DNA from: Siniperca chuatsi | Taxonomy: Eukaryota > Chordata > Actinopteri > Centrarchiformes > Sinipercidae | Assembly: GCF_020085105.1 (NCBI RefSeq) | Contig: NC_058044.1 | Coordinates: 34,374,952 to 34,438,951 of the forward strand | Length of the DNA: 64,000 bases | Reading direction: 5' to 3' | Shown: piece after piece, positions 32,050 through 42,847 of the stretch | How positions within the stretch are numbered: position 1 is the stretch's first letter | Layout of the letters: each line of letters begins with the position of its first letter | Notes under the pieces: generated by a model | What the model saw: only the letters and a program-made list of their open reading frames with translations | Database searches by the model: none | Told to the model about the DNA's origin: nothing | Translations under genes and position numbers: made by a program

Positions 32050-33766
32050 GCATGTGAATTTGTTTTTTGGGATTTCAGAGAAATGAAAGGCCCACTTCTT
32101 TGTTCTCCGTAAGATATATAATATCAAGTCTTTTTTCTTTCTTTTTAACATGTAAAGAAATATATATTCTAATTGCTACATTTTATTTTTGTTGCAGTCA
32201 TCCAATTTTCCACCTGAAATGTTTCAATTATAATTTTATCAGTTCAGACACTACAGGTTTTCTATACCTTTCAGCCTGAAATGTTTTTGAAACAAGAACA
32301 TACTTTGTAGTAGGTAATAGTGACACACCCAAACTGTTTTTGTTTCCAGCTTTTAATGAAATTAGAATGAAATTGGTGTACCAGTAATTTATAATGCGAA
32401 CACACAATGTTGACAATACTCTTTTCCTGATGATGTCATCACCTGGAGCTCATAGTTTACAGTTATTTATATCTCACTATGTAGCCCAAGGGTAACTTAT
32501 TGCAGTAAACCCAGAAGCAATGGCGTTAAGTAGGCCACTTACAGTGGAGATTACATTTTATTCTCTGCTGTTCATGCCAAAGTCACTGTCTTCCAGAAGG
32601 CTGTCTAATGTAATGTACTACCAGAACTTGGCAGGTACTGAATCTGAATTTCTGAGAGAAGATTGACAAGGTGTTACCTGTTTAACAGCAAGTCATTAGG
32701 GAACTGACAGGACGGTCAGTGTGTGGATTGTACATGGTGTTGTAAACTGTTGTTTCATGTGAAAGATGAGTGTTGTCTAACATTGTCTAACAGTATGTAC
32801 ATGTAGTATGTCAGTGTTTTGTCCCTTGGCATATATTTGAATGCAATAAAAAGATTAAGATTTGGAACGTTGGTAGTTATACAGTAAGCCACCAAATGCT
32901 CAGTTCCTAAGGAGGGCCCCAGACAGGATCTTAGAAAAACTGCAGCCATGAGTTCACACCCCCTCAGCGGTTCCCTCCCCTGCATTTTTAATTATTTGGA
33001 TTTTTAATTTGAATTATTCAGTCAGGTGTTTAATGTTATTCCCCAGCATGAAGGTCTAAATCCTGCTCCAAATCCACCAAAAAAGCAAGTGGTTAAAAAA
33101 TATTATTTATGTTTGTTGCCTAAAACTTGCCATATTTACCTTTACAATGTTTTCACACCTGAAATGTCCAAAAACCACACGTGCTTATTTGTGAATTAAT
33201 CACATGTGAAACAGCAATGCACATTAAACGTTATATGTGAAATCTGATTTCACATGTGATCTTTTACATCCCATATGTGAGATATGAGTTTGAAGCATGT
33301 CTTCGTCATCGTTTATCACACGTGAAATGTCCGAAGATCCAGGATTTGGATTTAAAGGCCTTCAGTGTGTGGGGGCTTCCCAGCTGGTGTCAGACTCTGC
33401 AGCTAGAAAGAGTTTTCAGAAATACGTGTGAAACCTGTTTACACACTAGGCTATTTGCATTATGAGTCATATCTAACATTTAGTCTGCATATAGCAACTT
33501 TGATTACAGTCTGGACTGTGGCAGAGCCGGGGGGGGGGCATCATGACTTGGGGCTGCACTGTGGAAGTGTGAAGCCTAGCTGCTGCTTTGATCGCTCTGT
33601 GTAGCTCTGAGCCGTTTTATGTGAATATTTGGACAAAGGCGTATCATGACAGACTCAGAGCCATGTGGAGAATGTTTAATAGCCCACTGAACTGCTACTA
33701 AATCATTGTCGTCTGAGATGAATTCGACTTTTCCTCTTCTACACGCTCATCTCCCCCGCTCGGTTC
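32050..33766. other. Intergenic between GPCR and TMEM187
   Basis: Probably contains the 3' ends of both convergent genes. No additional coding region was seen. It holds a small palindrome cluster at 33165-33330. Confidence 0.5.
33165..33330. repeat. CACATGTG/CACACGTG palindrome cluster
   Basis: Six near-identical 8-bp palindromes or half-palindromes: CACACGTG at 33176 and about 33317, CACATGTG at 33201 and 33251, and ATATGTG at about 33233 and 33272. Several carry a flanking GAAA or TTTC, as in a fish MITE end; these are also E-box-like. Confidence 0.5.
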
Positions 33767-34534
33767 TCACTCCCGCTGCGCCCTCTGTGGCAGCGTGGTC
33801 AGGAAACAGAAGCTGAAGTGGAACTGGAGCACATCGCACACTTTGGACCAGAAGTGTCCGGTGAGCCGCTGGAAGAGCCGGTGCCGAGCGAGCCGGTGAT
33901 CCAGCAGCTTTAGCACCACGAACCCCGCACATGACAGCACCGCCAGCAGCAGATATCCCCGCGTGCGACCGTCCCCGAGCCGCAGCTGCACGCGAACTCC
34001 CATGTACACCGCAAGGGCGACGTGACAGCCCAGCGCCACTTCGAACCCCCGCTCGTGCGCCAGCGCCAGGCCGTAGCTGAGGATAGAGAACAGCTCGAGC
34101 GCTGCCGCGTGCGACGCGCGCCACTTCGCCGGTCCGCGCTCTATGAAGCGGATCCACACAGGAACCCACGCGAAGATCGGCAAGGTGAACCACTGGTCGA
34201 GCACGGCGGGAGCGCGCCGTAGCACCGCCAAGCGCGTCCACTGCACATGTCCGTAAAAGACAGCCATGAAGGCGAACACTTCTCTCATGTACCGGCTCTG
34301 TTCTGTTTCTTTGACGCCTCTGTGCCACAGCAGCCAGTACAGTCCCATGTAGATATAAGCCACGTTAACCAGACAGTTACAGGGCATCGCCAGGAAACCG
34401 GGCAGATAATCAACCCGTTTCTCTGCATAATGCTCATAAGACAAGTCCACGTCGACATCGGCGAACAGGCTGGTGTTCGCCAAGGCGGCACAGAGTAGAA
34501 AAGGCGCCAACACGTGAAGCAGCGCCGACTTCAT
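33767..34534 (-). CDS. tmem187: TMEM187-like multi-pass membrane protein
   Basis: Single-exon gene of 255 residues (the human protein is of similar length and also has a single coding exon). The N-terminal hydrophobic segment (LLHVLAPFLLCAALANTSLF) is followed by the family-typical YEHYAE and LPGFLAMPCNCLVNVAYIYMG. Five to six further hydrophobic segments follow, among them LPIFAWVPVWI and GYLLLAVLSCAGFVVLKLL. The molecular function is unknown. The start at 34534 (MKSALL) is chosen because homology begins there; an upstream in-frame extension to 34759 runs into the repeat flank. The coding region is GC-rich, which keeps opposite-strand frames open by chance. It points towards the GPCR gene. 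Confidence 0.88.
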   Translation of the reverse strand: MKSALLHVLAPFLLCAALANTSLFADVDVDLSYEHYAEKRVDYLPGFLAMPCNCLVNVAYIYMGLYWLLWHRGVKETEQSRYMREVFAFMAVFYGHVQWTRLAVLRRAPAVLDQWFTLPIFAWVPVWIRFIERGPAKWRASHAAALELFSILSYGLALAHERGFEVALGCHVALAVYMGVRVQLRLGDGRTRGYLLLAVLSCAGFVVLKLLDHRLARHRLFQRLTGHFWSKVCDVLQFHFSFCFLTTLPQRAQRE

Positions 34535-34747
34535 TGCTGATTTATACAAAACGTATCCTTCGCTTTTCCGCAAGTTTCCAGACAGACTGAAATCAACAGT
34601 CGGAGCTGTTGTTGTTATTCCGGGTTCCAAAATCACATGATGGAAAATGGAGGGTTTGGATTGGCTGCCCTGCTTCTCGGCCCACCCCCCTGAATTGACT
34701 GAAGTGTGAACGCGCACAAAAAAAAACATATACAAGGCCTTTCTCAT

Positions 34748-36120
34748 TTCTGTTTGCACCTCCTCTCCTGTCTCCTCTCCTGTCCTCCTCTCTTGTCTCC
34801 CCTCCTCTCCTCCTCTCTTGTCTCCCCTCCTCTCCTCCTCTCTTGTCTCCTCTCCTCACCTCCTCTCCTCCTCTCCTGTCTCCTCTCCTCACCTCCTCCT
34901 CTCCTGTCTCCTCTCCTCTCCTCCTCGCCTGTCTCCTCTCCCGTCTCCTCTCCTGTCTCCTCTCCTCTCCTCCTCTTGTCACCTCCTCTCTTGTCTCCCC
35001 TCCTCTGCTCCTCTCCTGTCTCCTCTCCTCCTCTCCTCCTCTTCTGTCTCCTCTCCTCACCTCCTCTCCTGTCTCCTCTTCTATCTCCTCTCCTCGCCTC
35101 CTCTCCTGTCTTCTCTCCTCTCCTCCTCTCCTGTCTTGTCTCCTCTCCTCTCCTGTCTCCTCACCTCCTCTCCTCCTCTGCTCTCCTCTCCTGTCTCCTC
35201 TCCTCCTCTCCTGTCTCCTCTCCTGTCTCCTCTCCTCTCCTCCTCTCTTGTCTCCTCTTCTCACTCCTCTCCTGTCTCCTCTCCTCCTCTACTGTCTCCT
35301 CTCCTGTCTCCTCTACTGTCTCCTCTCCTCACCTCCTCTCCTTGCCTCCTCTCCTGTCTCCTCTCCTCAACTCCTCTCCTCCTCTCCTCTCCTCCTCTCC
35401 TGTCTCCTCCCGTCTCCTCTCCTCACCTCCTCTCCTCTCCTCTCCTCCTCTCCTCTCCTGTCTCGTCTCGTCTCCTCCTCTCCTGTCTTGTCTCCTCTCC
35501 TCCTCTCCTGTCTCCTCACCTCCTCTCCTCCTCTCCTCTCCTCTCCTGTCTCCTCTCCTCCTCTCCTGTCTCCTCACCTCCTCTCCTCCTCTCCTCTCCT
35601 CTCCTGTCTCCTCTCCTCCTCTCCTGTCTCCTCTCCTGTCTCCTCTCCTGTCTCCTCTCCTCTCCTCCTCTCTTGTCTCCTCTTCTCACTCTTCTCCTGT
35701 CTCCTCTCCTCCTCTACTGTCTCCTCTCCTGTCTCCTCTACTGTCTCCTCTCCTCACCTCCTCTCCTTGCCTCCTCTCCTGTCTCCTCTCCTCCTCTCCT
35801 GTCTCCTCTACTGTCTCCTCTCCTCAACTCCTCTCCTCCTCTCCTGTCTCCTCCCGTCTCCTCTCCTCACCTCCTCTCCTCTCCTCTCCTCTCCTCCTCT
35901 CCTCTCCTGTCTCGTCTCCTCTCCTCCTCTCCTGTCTCCTCTCCTCACCTCCTCTCCTCTCCTCCTCTCCTCTCCTGTCTCGTCTCATCTCCTCCTCTCC
36001 TGTCTCCTCTCCTCACCTCCTCTCCTTGCCTCCTCTCCTGTCTCCACTCCTCCTCTCTTGTCTCCTCTCCTCCTCTCCTCCTCTCTTGTCTCCTCTCCTC
36101 ACCTCCTCTCCTGTCCTCCT
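34748..36120 (+). repeat. Polypyrimidine tract, (TCCTC)/(TGTCTCC) minisatellite
   Basis: About 1.37 kb almost purely C and T on the plus strand, built from CTCCT, CTGTCTCCT and CTCACCTCC units. A larger period is visible: TTCTCACT and its surroundings recur at 35258 and 35683 (425 bp apart). Absence of stop triplets makes several frames open for over 450 codons; these are not genes. Such tracts can form triplex DNA and are prone to copy-number change and assembly error. Confidence 0.95.
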
Positions 36121-37065
36121 GCATACAGGCTGCAGTATATTATACATGTGACGGAGTTACTGAGGCTGCAGCTGTCCTCTCAGGACTATAAAATCTGTAC
36201 TTCTGGAATGACATTTGCAGACAACATGAAATACAGAACCTTAGTTCTGATCGGAGAATGTTCTTGATGTCTAATAAAGTGACGTTAGCAGCTGTTTGCA
36301 GGTGTAAACATCAAGTCACGGTTACAACAGCTGAACTGGGTGCAGCCGATAAATCAGAATTAATATGAAGGTGAAACGTCATTCAGGAATGCGGTTAGAA
36401 CAGCGCAGCAGGATCATCTTAGATCATGAATACAACGTGTGGATACAGAAGCATCACTGTGGCGTCCTGCTGCCACACAGTTTGGAGATTCCAGCTGCGC
36501 CGCGCTTCTTGTGTGCAACACGTGCCGAAAACACTTTGCAACGGACACACCTGTGCACCCTCGCTCACAGCTCCTCCTGCGAGCCCCCTCTCTCCTCGAG
36601 ATGCATGTCAGGAAGTGAGACGTCCTTCAAGACGGTGGACTGAGATCGATTTCCGGGTCACAGGCAGGAGGACGGAGGAGGCACAAAATATAGAAATGAG
36701 TTTAGCTATGTAGTGACGTCTGTGACTGTCTCTGATGCCGTATGTCCTTTAGTTTGTTTCTCTCTAAATGCTGTAAGGTCTGTCTGGTCTCACTGAGAAG
36801 ACCTGATTAAATGAAGGTTGTGTATATAAATGAGGAATGCAAATGAAATTGTCAGCACTCACAAATAGTATATAATACTTTTTAATGTTGCCCAGCAGCA
36901 GAAAGAAACGGCTGCGTTCCAGCCCTAGGCACAAGGGAAATACTGTATATCGCACACTACTGCTGCAACAGCCAAACGAGAGACCAATTCATTTACACAT
37001 TAACCACAAGAAAATCCATGTGCATAACCTTCATAGGAAATACAAATAGATATACAGTATCTCAA
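36121..37065. other. Intergenic, no supported gene
   Basis: Short open stretches only (for example 36365-36643), with no recognised domain and no repeat identified. Confidence 0.45.
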
Positions 37066-37313
37066 TTCTATTCAATTTGATTTATATAGCGCCAATTCAT
37101 AACAGAAGTTCTCTCATTCCGCTTTTCCCATAGAGCAGAGTCTAGACCGTACTCCTATAATATTATTTACAGAGACCCAACAAATCCCACCATGAGCAAG
37201 CACTTGGCGACAGTGGCAAGGAAAAACTTCCTTTAAGAGGCAGAAACCTCGAGCAGAACCAGACTCAGGGGGGCGGCCGGCCGCTGCAGCCGTCTGTGTG
37301 TTCGCTAAAGAAG
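37066..37313 (-). mobile_element. Dispersed fish repeat tail
   Basis: Contains CAATTTGATTTATATAGCGCC, CCAACAAATCCCACCATGAG, CTTGGCGACAGTGGC and GGCAGAAACCTCGAGCAG, a very common fish LINE/SINE-like 3' region. The shorter relative at 25915-26165 lacks the last two blocks. The first string is 21 bases in the genome; CAATTTGATTTATATAGC is its core. Confidence 0.6.
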
Positions 37314-37852
37314 TTCAAAAACTGTATGCAGAATGTTAGACATGGTGTACAGTAACCTCGGGCTATCCAGATGGTATTAACTAAATGATTATGTTTGAAA
37401 ACATGTGGCACACAACAATTTATAACTTTACTGTATACCATAATAGAGGCCCATCAACAACATTTTTCCTTTTGAGCACTTATTAAAGCAGTCCTTCATG
37501 CCATTGCATTGGCTGATAAAGTATGAAATGAGACAAGTGTTACTGATTTGTAATATTTTTTCCTTCCACTCTCCTGTTTGGGCAGTAGTTGCTGGTCTCT
37601 CCTTGCACTCTGGATGGCCAGCTTCATCAGGTTTGATCCAACGTTCTTATTATCCTGGTCGGGGTACCCCTAGTTATTTCAAAATATGTTCATTATCAGT
37701 ACCTATAGTGACTTAGAAGAGTTTAATGACTGAGAAAGGACATGTGAGTCATTACAATGGCCATTGTTATTAGAGGATGCGTCATCGTCCATACAGACAT
37801 GGAATGTGTCCACATGTCTGCTCTGCTCATCAGGCCCCTCTCTCACTGTGCC

Positions 37853-37918
37853 ACAGCCTCATGAAGCGTGACTTCAGCTTTAAAGCCTGTAAATCCCCCG
37901 GGACAGAGAAAAGGTACC
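37853..37918 (+). other. Possible exon of the following gene
   Basis: An acceptor-like CTGTGCCACAG precedes an open LMKRDFSFKACKSPGTEKR-type stretch, ending at a donor GGTACC (or at a second donor 24 nt later). It could be an upstream exon of the gene at 39680-49066, but the phase (2) does not fit directly to the next recognised exon (which needs phase 1), so an extra exon or rejection is required. Confidence 0.25.
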
Positions 37919-38341
37919 TCTCTGAAAGGTAATACCAAAACAAAGATGAGAAAATCCAAAAATGCAACAGAGGGAGTCAAAAAAAGCACGAGGCAGAACT
38001 GGTTTGGTCAGTTAATGATACTACGGTCTGATCACAGAGCATGACAAACAGGAGGAAGAAGGGATTAAAATACAACAGCTGGAAAACATGAGGCAGCATA
38101 AAATCAAAGATGACACAAACCGGTGGCAGAGGGACAAGCAGAGCGCGACCACGGAACCCGCACAGAGACGGACACCTGCCGAGTTAAGAGGGAAAAGTGG
38201 TAAGAGACTGCATCTGTATTCTGAATATTCAGCTAAATATATGTTGCTCTGTAGGGAGATTCAGATGCTGCTGCTGCAATTTGGGCACATTACAGACTAC
38301 GAGGAGGAACAAACAAACAGACTGTTGAAGAGATCAAATTT

Positions 38342-38880
38342 AGCAGTGGTGGGAAAGTTATTCAGACCCTACACCTGGGTCAAAGTAGCAACACCACGAT
38401 GTAAAAATGCTCTATCACAAATAAAGTCCTACATTCAAAATCTTACTTAAAGCTGCACTAATCAATATTTTTCTGTGCAATGTGACAGGGGTCACTGGCA
38501 GCGACAAACCCACAGTGAATATCACCAAACTCCAGCTTTAAGTAAAAGTATGGAAGTATTATCAGCAAAATGCAGCAGAATGGCCCCTGTATATTATTCT
38601 TATATTAGTTGATTATTGTTTCTTCATCATACACACATAAGCAACATTTACATGTTATAGCTGGTCAAGGTCTGGCTCTACTTTATACACTATTGGATAG
38701 CTTAATCTGTAAAAATACATAATAGTTTATATGCATCATGTCACGTTATGCTTTCAATGCCAAATCTCTTCACTTGTGACTGAAGCTGTGACATGAATGT
38801 AGTTGTGGAGTAAGAAGCACAATTTCCCTTTGAAATGTAGTGAGGTAGAAGCAGCTGGTGGAACACGTTCCAGGTGGGGC
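38342..38880 (+). mobile_element. hAT-like MITE, diverged copy
   Basis: Starts AGCAGTGGTGGGAAAGTTA and later carries TGCAGCAGAATGGCCCCTG and GAAATGTAGTGAGGTAGAAG, the same blocks as the MITE at 22762-23176 in inverse order. This is consistent with an opposite or rearranged copy. Confidence 0.55.
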
Positions 38881-39659
38881 GGTGCCACATCCAGTTTCAG
38901 CAAACATCCCAGTATGATTGAATGCCAAAAAGTGAATCCAAAAGGAATTCCTACTTTGTAGTTAAATATTTAACTGTTATTTTATTCCAACATGAAATAA
39001 AGCAGTAAGTTACGCCTTGACAACATATCAGGATATCTTATTTTGGTCACCCACACAGGCGACTTCAGTATAATATAAAACATGTAATAGAACATGTTTG
39101 TTCCTGGAGATGCCCCTGTGGAGCTTGTTTTGGTGGGGAACCCAAGAGGGAGGTACAGATCAGGAGAAGAAAACTGTTCCGATTCACAGAGGCAGACTCA
39201 GACAGGTGATTAAGGTACGGAGTTTACTGTACAGTTCAGAGACTTGATGGGGTTGAGGGATGGGAACCAAAGGACGGAGACCGAGGGGTATGAGGGGAGG
39301 CGTGGGTAGATGAGGAATGGCTGAGGTCCAAGTCCGGAGGCGAGCAAAGAGACTAGAGCGTGTAGTCTAGGAGCCGGGGCTGCGAACTACCACGTGGGTT
39401 GAAACACGATGTGGCGATGATACACTGCAGCGCTTGATCAGTGGATGAGTTGCAGGTGTGTTGGGTGATGGAGAGCCACGCCCACAAACTCTAAGGTTAG
39501 GGCACAGGCCACAACAGAAACATGAAGTGCAGTTTGTGGCGTTAAGCTGCTATTCAGACACCTGCTCTGAGGTGTAGAGACAGTAAACTCCTCAAACCTC
39601 TGCTTCAAAACTCTCACACAAGTGAATTCAACTGAATTATACGTACTGTATATCTACAG
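38881..39659. other. Flank, possible LTR-like segment
   Basis: 39195-39490 reads on the minus strand like the leader or LTR of a fish retrotransposon (GTGGTAGTTCGCAGCCCCGG), but no boundaries or coding sequence are visible. No gene supported. Confidence 0.3.
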
Positions 39660-39679
39660 TTTCTGCAAAACCAGAACGA

Positions 39680-42424
39680 ATGATTCCACCACAGCCTCCT
39701 CCAAAGCCACATCCAAAATGTCCCCCAAAACCACCCATCAAACCTCCACAGCTCTTCGGTGCCATGAGGGCTGGGATAGAAGAGGAAAAGGAGAGGAGGA
39801 AGCAGGAGGACGAACAGTGGAAAGACTTGGTGGTCAAGGAAAGGGATGAGAGTGAAGGACAGGACATAGGGAAGGTAAATGGAGATCCCAGAGACACTGA
39901 GTTGACCACTCCAACCGTGACAGAGATGCCTTCCCTACTAGAAGAGACAGTAATGAAATCTAGAGTGAATCAGGAGGTGGAATTGCCAAAAGGAGGGAAA
40001 ATATTCTGTCTCAAGCCCCCTTGTAGAAACAGACCAACGGCAGCGCTCACAGCTGAGCATCGCGAGTCTCAGCACCCAGGGAAACAACCCCAGAACAAAG
40101 CAAATGGACAGGTCCAACCTGGTCCTCTTCCACAAAGGGGCCCTGCTCGGGTCAACCCTTTAGGGACAGACTCAAACACAGAATATAACAAAGAAATCCA
40201 GATGTCTGGGCAAGGGAGGCAAGATTGTGAAGTGATTTCTAAATTTCCATCTGGACATCGGGCAGGGACAGAGGTGGAGGGGACACGTCAACCAGGGCTG
40301 CAGAGATTAGAGGACGCACAGGAAATTGCTGAGACACTTCCGGATGGAGAGCCGAAGCAAACAAACCAGAAGACCAATGCAAGAGGAAAGGTGAAGAAGC
40401 TTGCCAAGAAGGTGATGGGAAGATTGAAAGAGGCAAGAGAGGAGAAAAGAAAAATCAAAGTGGAAGAGATGGAGATGGGTGGAGTAAGAGAGGATGTTAC
40501 TGAATTGACACAGGTAAGTTTCACTTAAATCCCTTTTTCTTTCTGCAGTGCCTGGCACGTTGTAGCAAGCAGCCAGCCGCAGCCTTCTGTTTCCCAAACA
40601 ACCTGTGTGTGCTGCTTGTTCCACGGTTCCAGCAAGAAACATGTTTTTTATGAAATAAACTGAAAGCTTCACATACACTGCAAACCAAAACCTGTAGCAG
40701 TATTTTCAAAAATATATGCTCCTATTACATGCTTATTATCAAGGATGAAAGGAGTCATGGGGAGGAAGGAGGGATGGAGGAGGAGGAGGAAGAGGAAGGG
40801 ATTGATGAAGATGCGGGGGACCAATCAGCAGTGACAGAGACACAGAGCCATGCTGACCTGGTGGAGGGGAGGATTAAAAGAAGAAACGCAACATCTGAAA
40901 GGTGAAGACACACACTCTCTCCCTCTCTCGCTCTCTCACAGGTGTACACACACCTTCAGTGTGTTTGACTAACTGCCTCAGCCTGAGAAATAAAACTGAT
41001 AAACTGATGCCAGACTATGGAGAGATTTTTAGCACTTTCTCTGTCCTAGCATATTACAGTACAGTCTATATGCAAATGAGAAAAATACTTCATGTCGTTG
41101 AGTTGCATTATGGGAATTGTAGGGTCCAGTGTTTTTCAAGCCTGGCTCAGACTTAAGGCTATCAGTGTGTCTACACAGGAGGCGTTTCAGCTACAGTCTG
41201 ATGCAACACGCTTCTACTTTAATCAATACAGCTGTTTACACAAGCACAGTTTTACGCTTCAATTCTATTTTCTTCCGTTCTATGCGTGTGACTACGGCAT
41301 CAGTACTGTGCCTGAACGCATCCTGTGTAGACGCAGACGGAGGAGGACTGAGGCAGTGTGTAGACGCAGACGGAGGAGGACTGAGGCAGTGTGTAGACGC
41401 AGACGGAGGAGGACTGAGGCAGTGCGTAGACGCAGACGGAGGACTGAGGCAGTGTGTAGACGCAGACGGAGGAGGACTGAGGCAGTGTGTAGACGCAGAC
41501 GGAGGAGGACTGAGGCAGTGTGTAGACGCAGACGGAGGAGGACTGAGGCAGTGCGTAGACGCAGACGTAGGACTGAGGCAGTGCGTAGACGCAGACGGAG
41601 GAGGACTGAGGCAGTGCGTGAGCGCAGGCGTAGGACTGAGGCGGTGTGTGTAGACGCAGACGGAGGAGGACTGAGGCAGTGCGTAGACGCAGACGTAGGA
41701 CTGAGGCAGTGTGTAGACGCAGACGGAGGAGGACTGAGGCAGTGCGTAGACGCAGACGTAGGACTGAGGCAGTGTGTAGACGCAGACGGAGGAGGACTGA
41801 GGCAGTGTGTAGACGCAGACGGAGGAGGACTGAGGCAGTGTGTAGACGCAGACGGAGGACTGAGGCAGTGCGTAGACGCAGACGTAGGACTGAGGCAGTG
41901 CGTAGACGCAGACGGAGGAGGACTGAGGCAGTGCGTAGACGCAGACGTAGGACTGAGGCAGTGCGTAGACGCAGACGGAGGACTGAGGCAGTGCGTAGAC
42001 GCAGACGGAGGACTGAGGCAGTGTGTAGACACGCTGTAAAAGTCAGGATATTTCAGCCTCCTTCGTTCAGTTACAAGTCCCCAACTTATGGAAGTGCAAT
42101 ACTAAATTGTTGGAGTATTCCTTTAAGTACAACATTTACCTCCTCAAGCCGGATGCATGTCACAGCGTTCTCAGCAGAGTCCCGATTTTTCATGACCTAA
42201 AAGTCCTGTATCTAATCATTGTTGCTTGTTAATGTTGATAATCTAAAGGAGTAAACAGTCAAGTTTCCATTACAGTCCGACTGGAAACCACCTTCAGATA
42301 CGATCCCTGAAACTGCAGAAAACATTCTGGTTTATTCCTGAAACAATACTAAGTTTTAAAACATTCTGGCACATTTCTTTATTGTCATTCCTCATCACAA
42401 CTTCCTCCTTTGTCTCTTTCTCAA

Positions 42425-42484
<60 letters not shown>

Positions 42485-42779
42485 TCTTGTACTTAGAGTC
42501 CTTGTCTTATTTAGAGAGAGTGGGGGAGTTCCACCCTTCATCAGGAAACATTCACTGTTAGTCAAACTTGCCTCACCACTTCAGTATTTCATTATTTGGT
42601 CTTGTCTTCCACTTCGCCTTCTTTCTTTCTTTCCAGCTGCCCTCCTCTCCACTCCTCCTCTTTTCTCCCATGCTGTAGCCTCATCTTCCTCCCTCCTCTT
42701 TCTGTTCTCATCGCTCTACCTCTCTTTATTACTCAGTAGGAAAGTCCCCTGTTTTCCCCACAGTCATCATCTCTTATAT

Positions 42780-42847
<68 letters not shown>

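Noticed and set aside
33747-34498. Other open frames overlapping TMEM187 on both strands
   Set aside because: GC-rich coding region leaves shadow frames open; only the TMEM187 frame shows family motifs and membrane segments.
34706-36267. Very long open frames (over 450 codons) through the C/T-rich tract
   Set aside because: Low-complexity Ser/Leu/Pro-only translation in every frame, explained by the absence of stop triplets in pyrimidine-only DNA.
41092-42200. Arg-rich and Asp/Gly-rich repeat ORFs on both strands
   Set aside because: Artefact of 33/30-bp units with no stops; lies in an intron.
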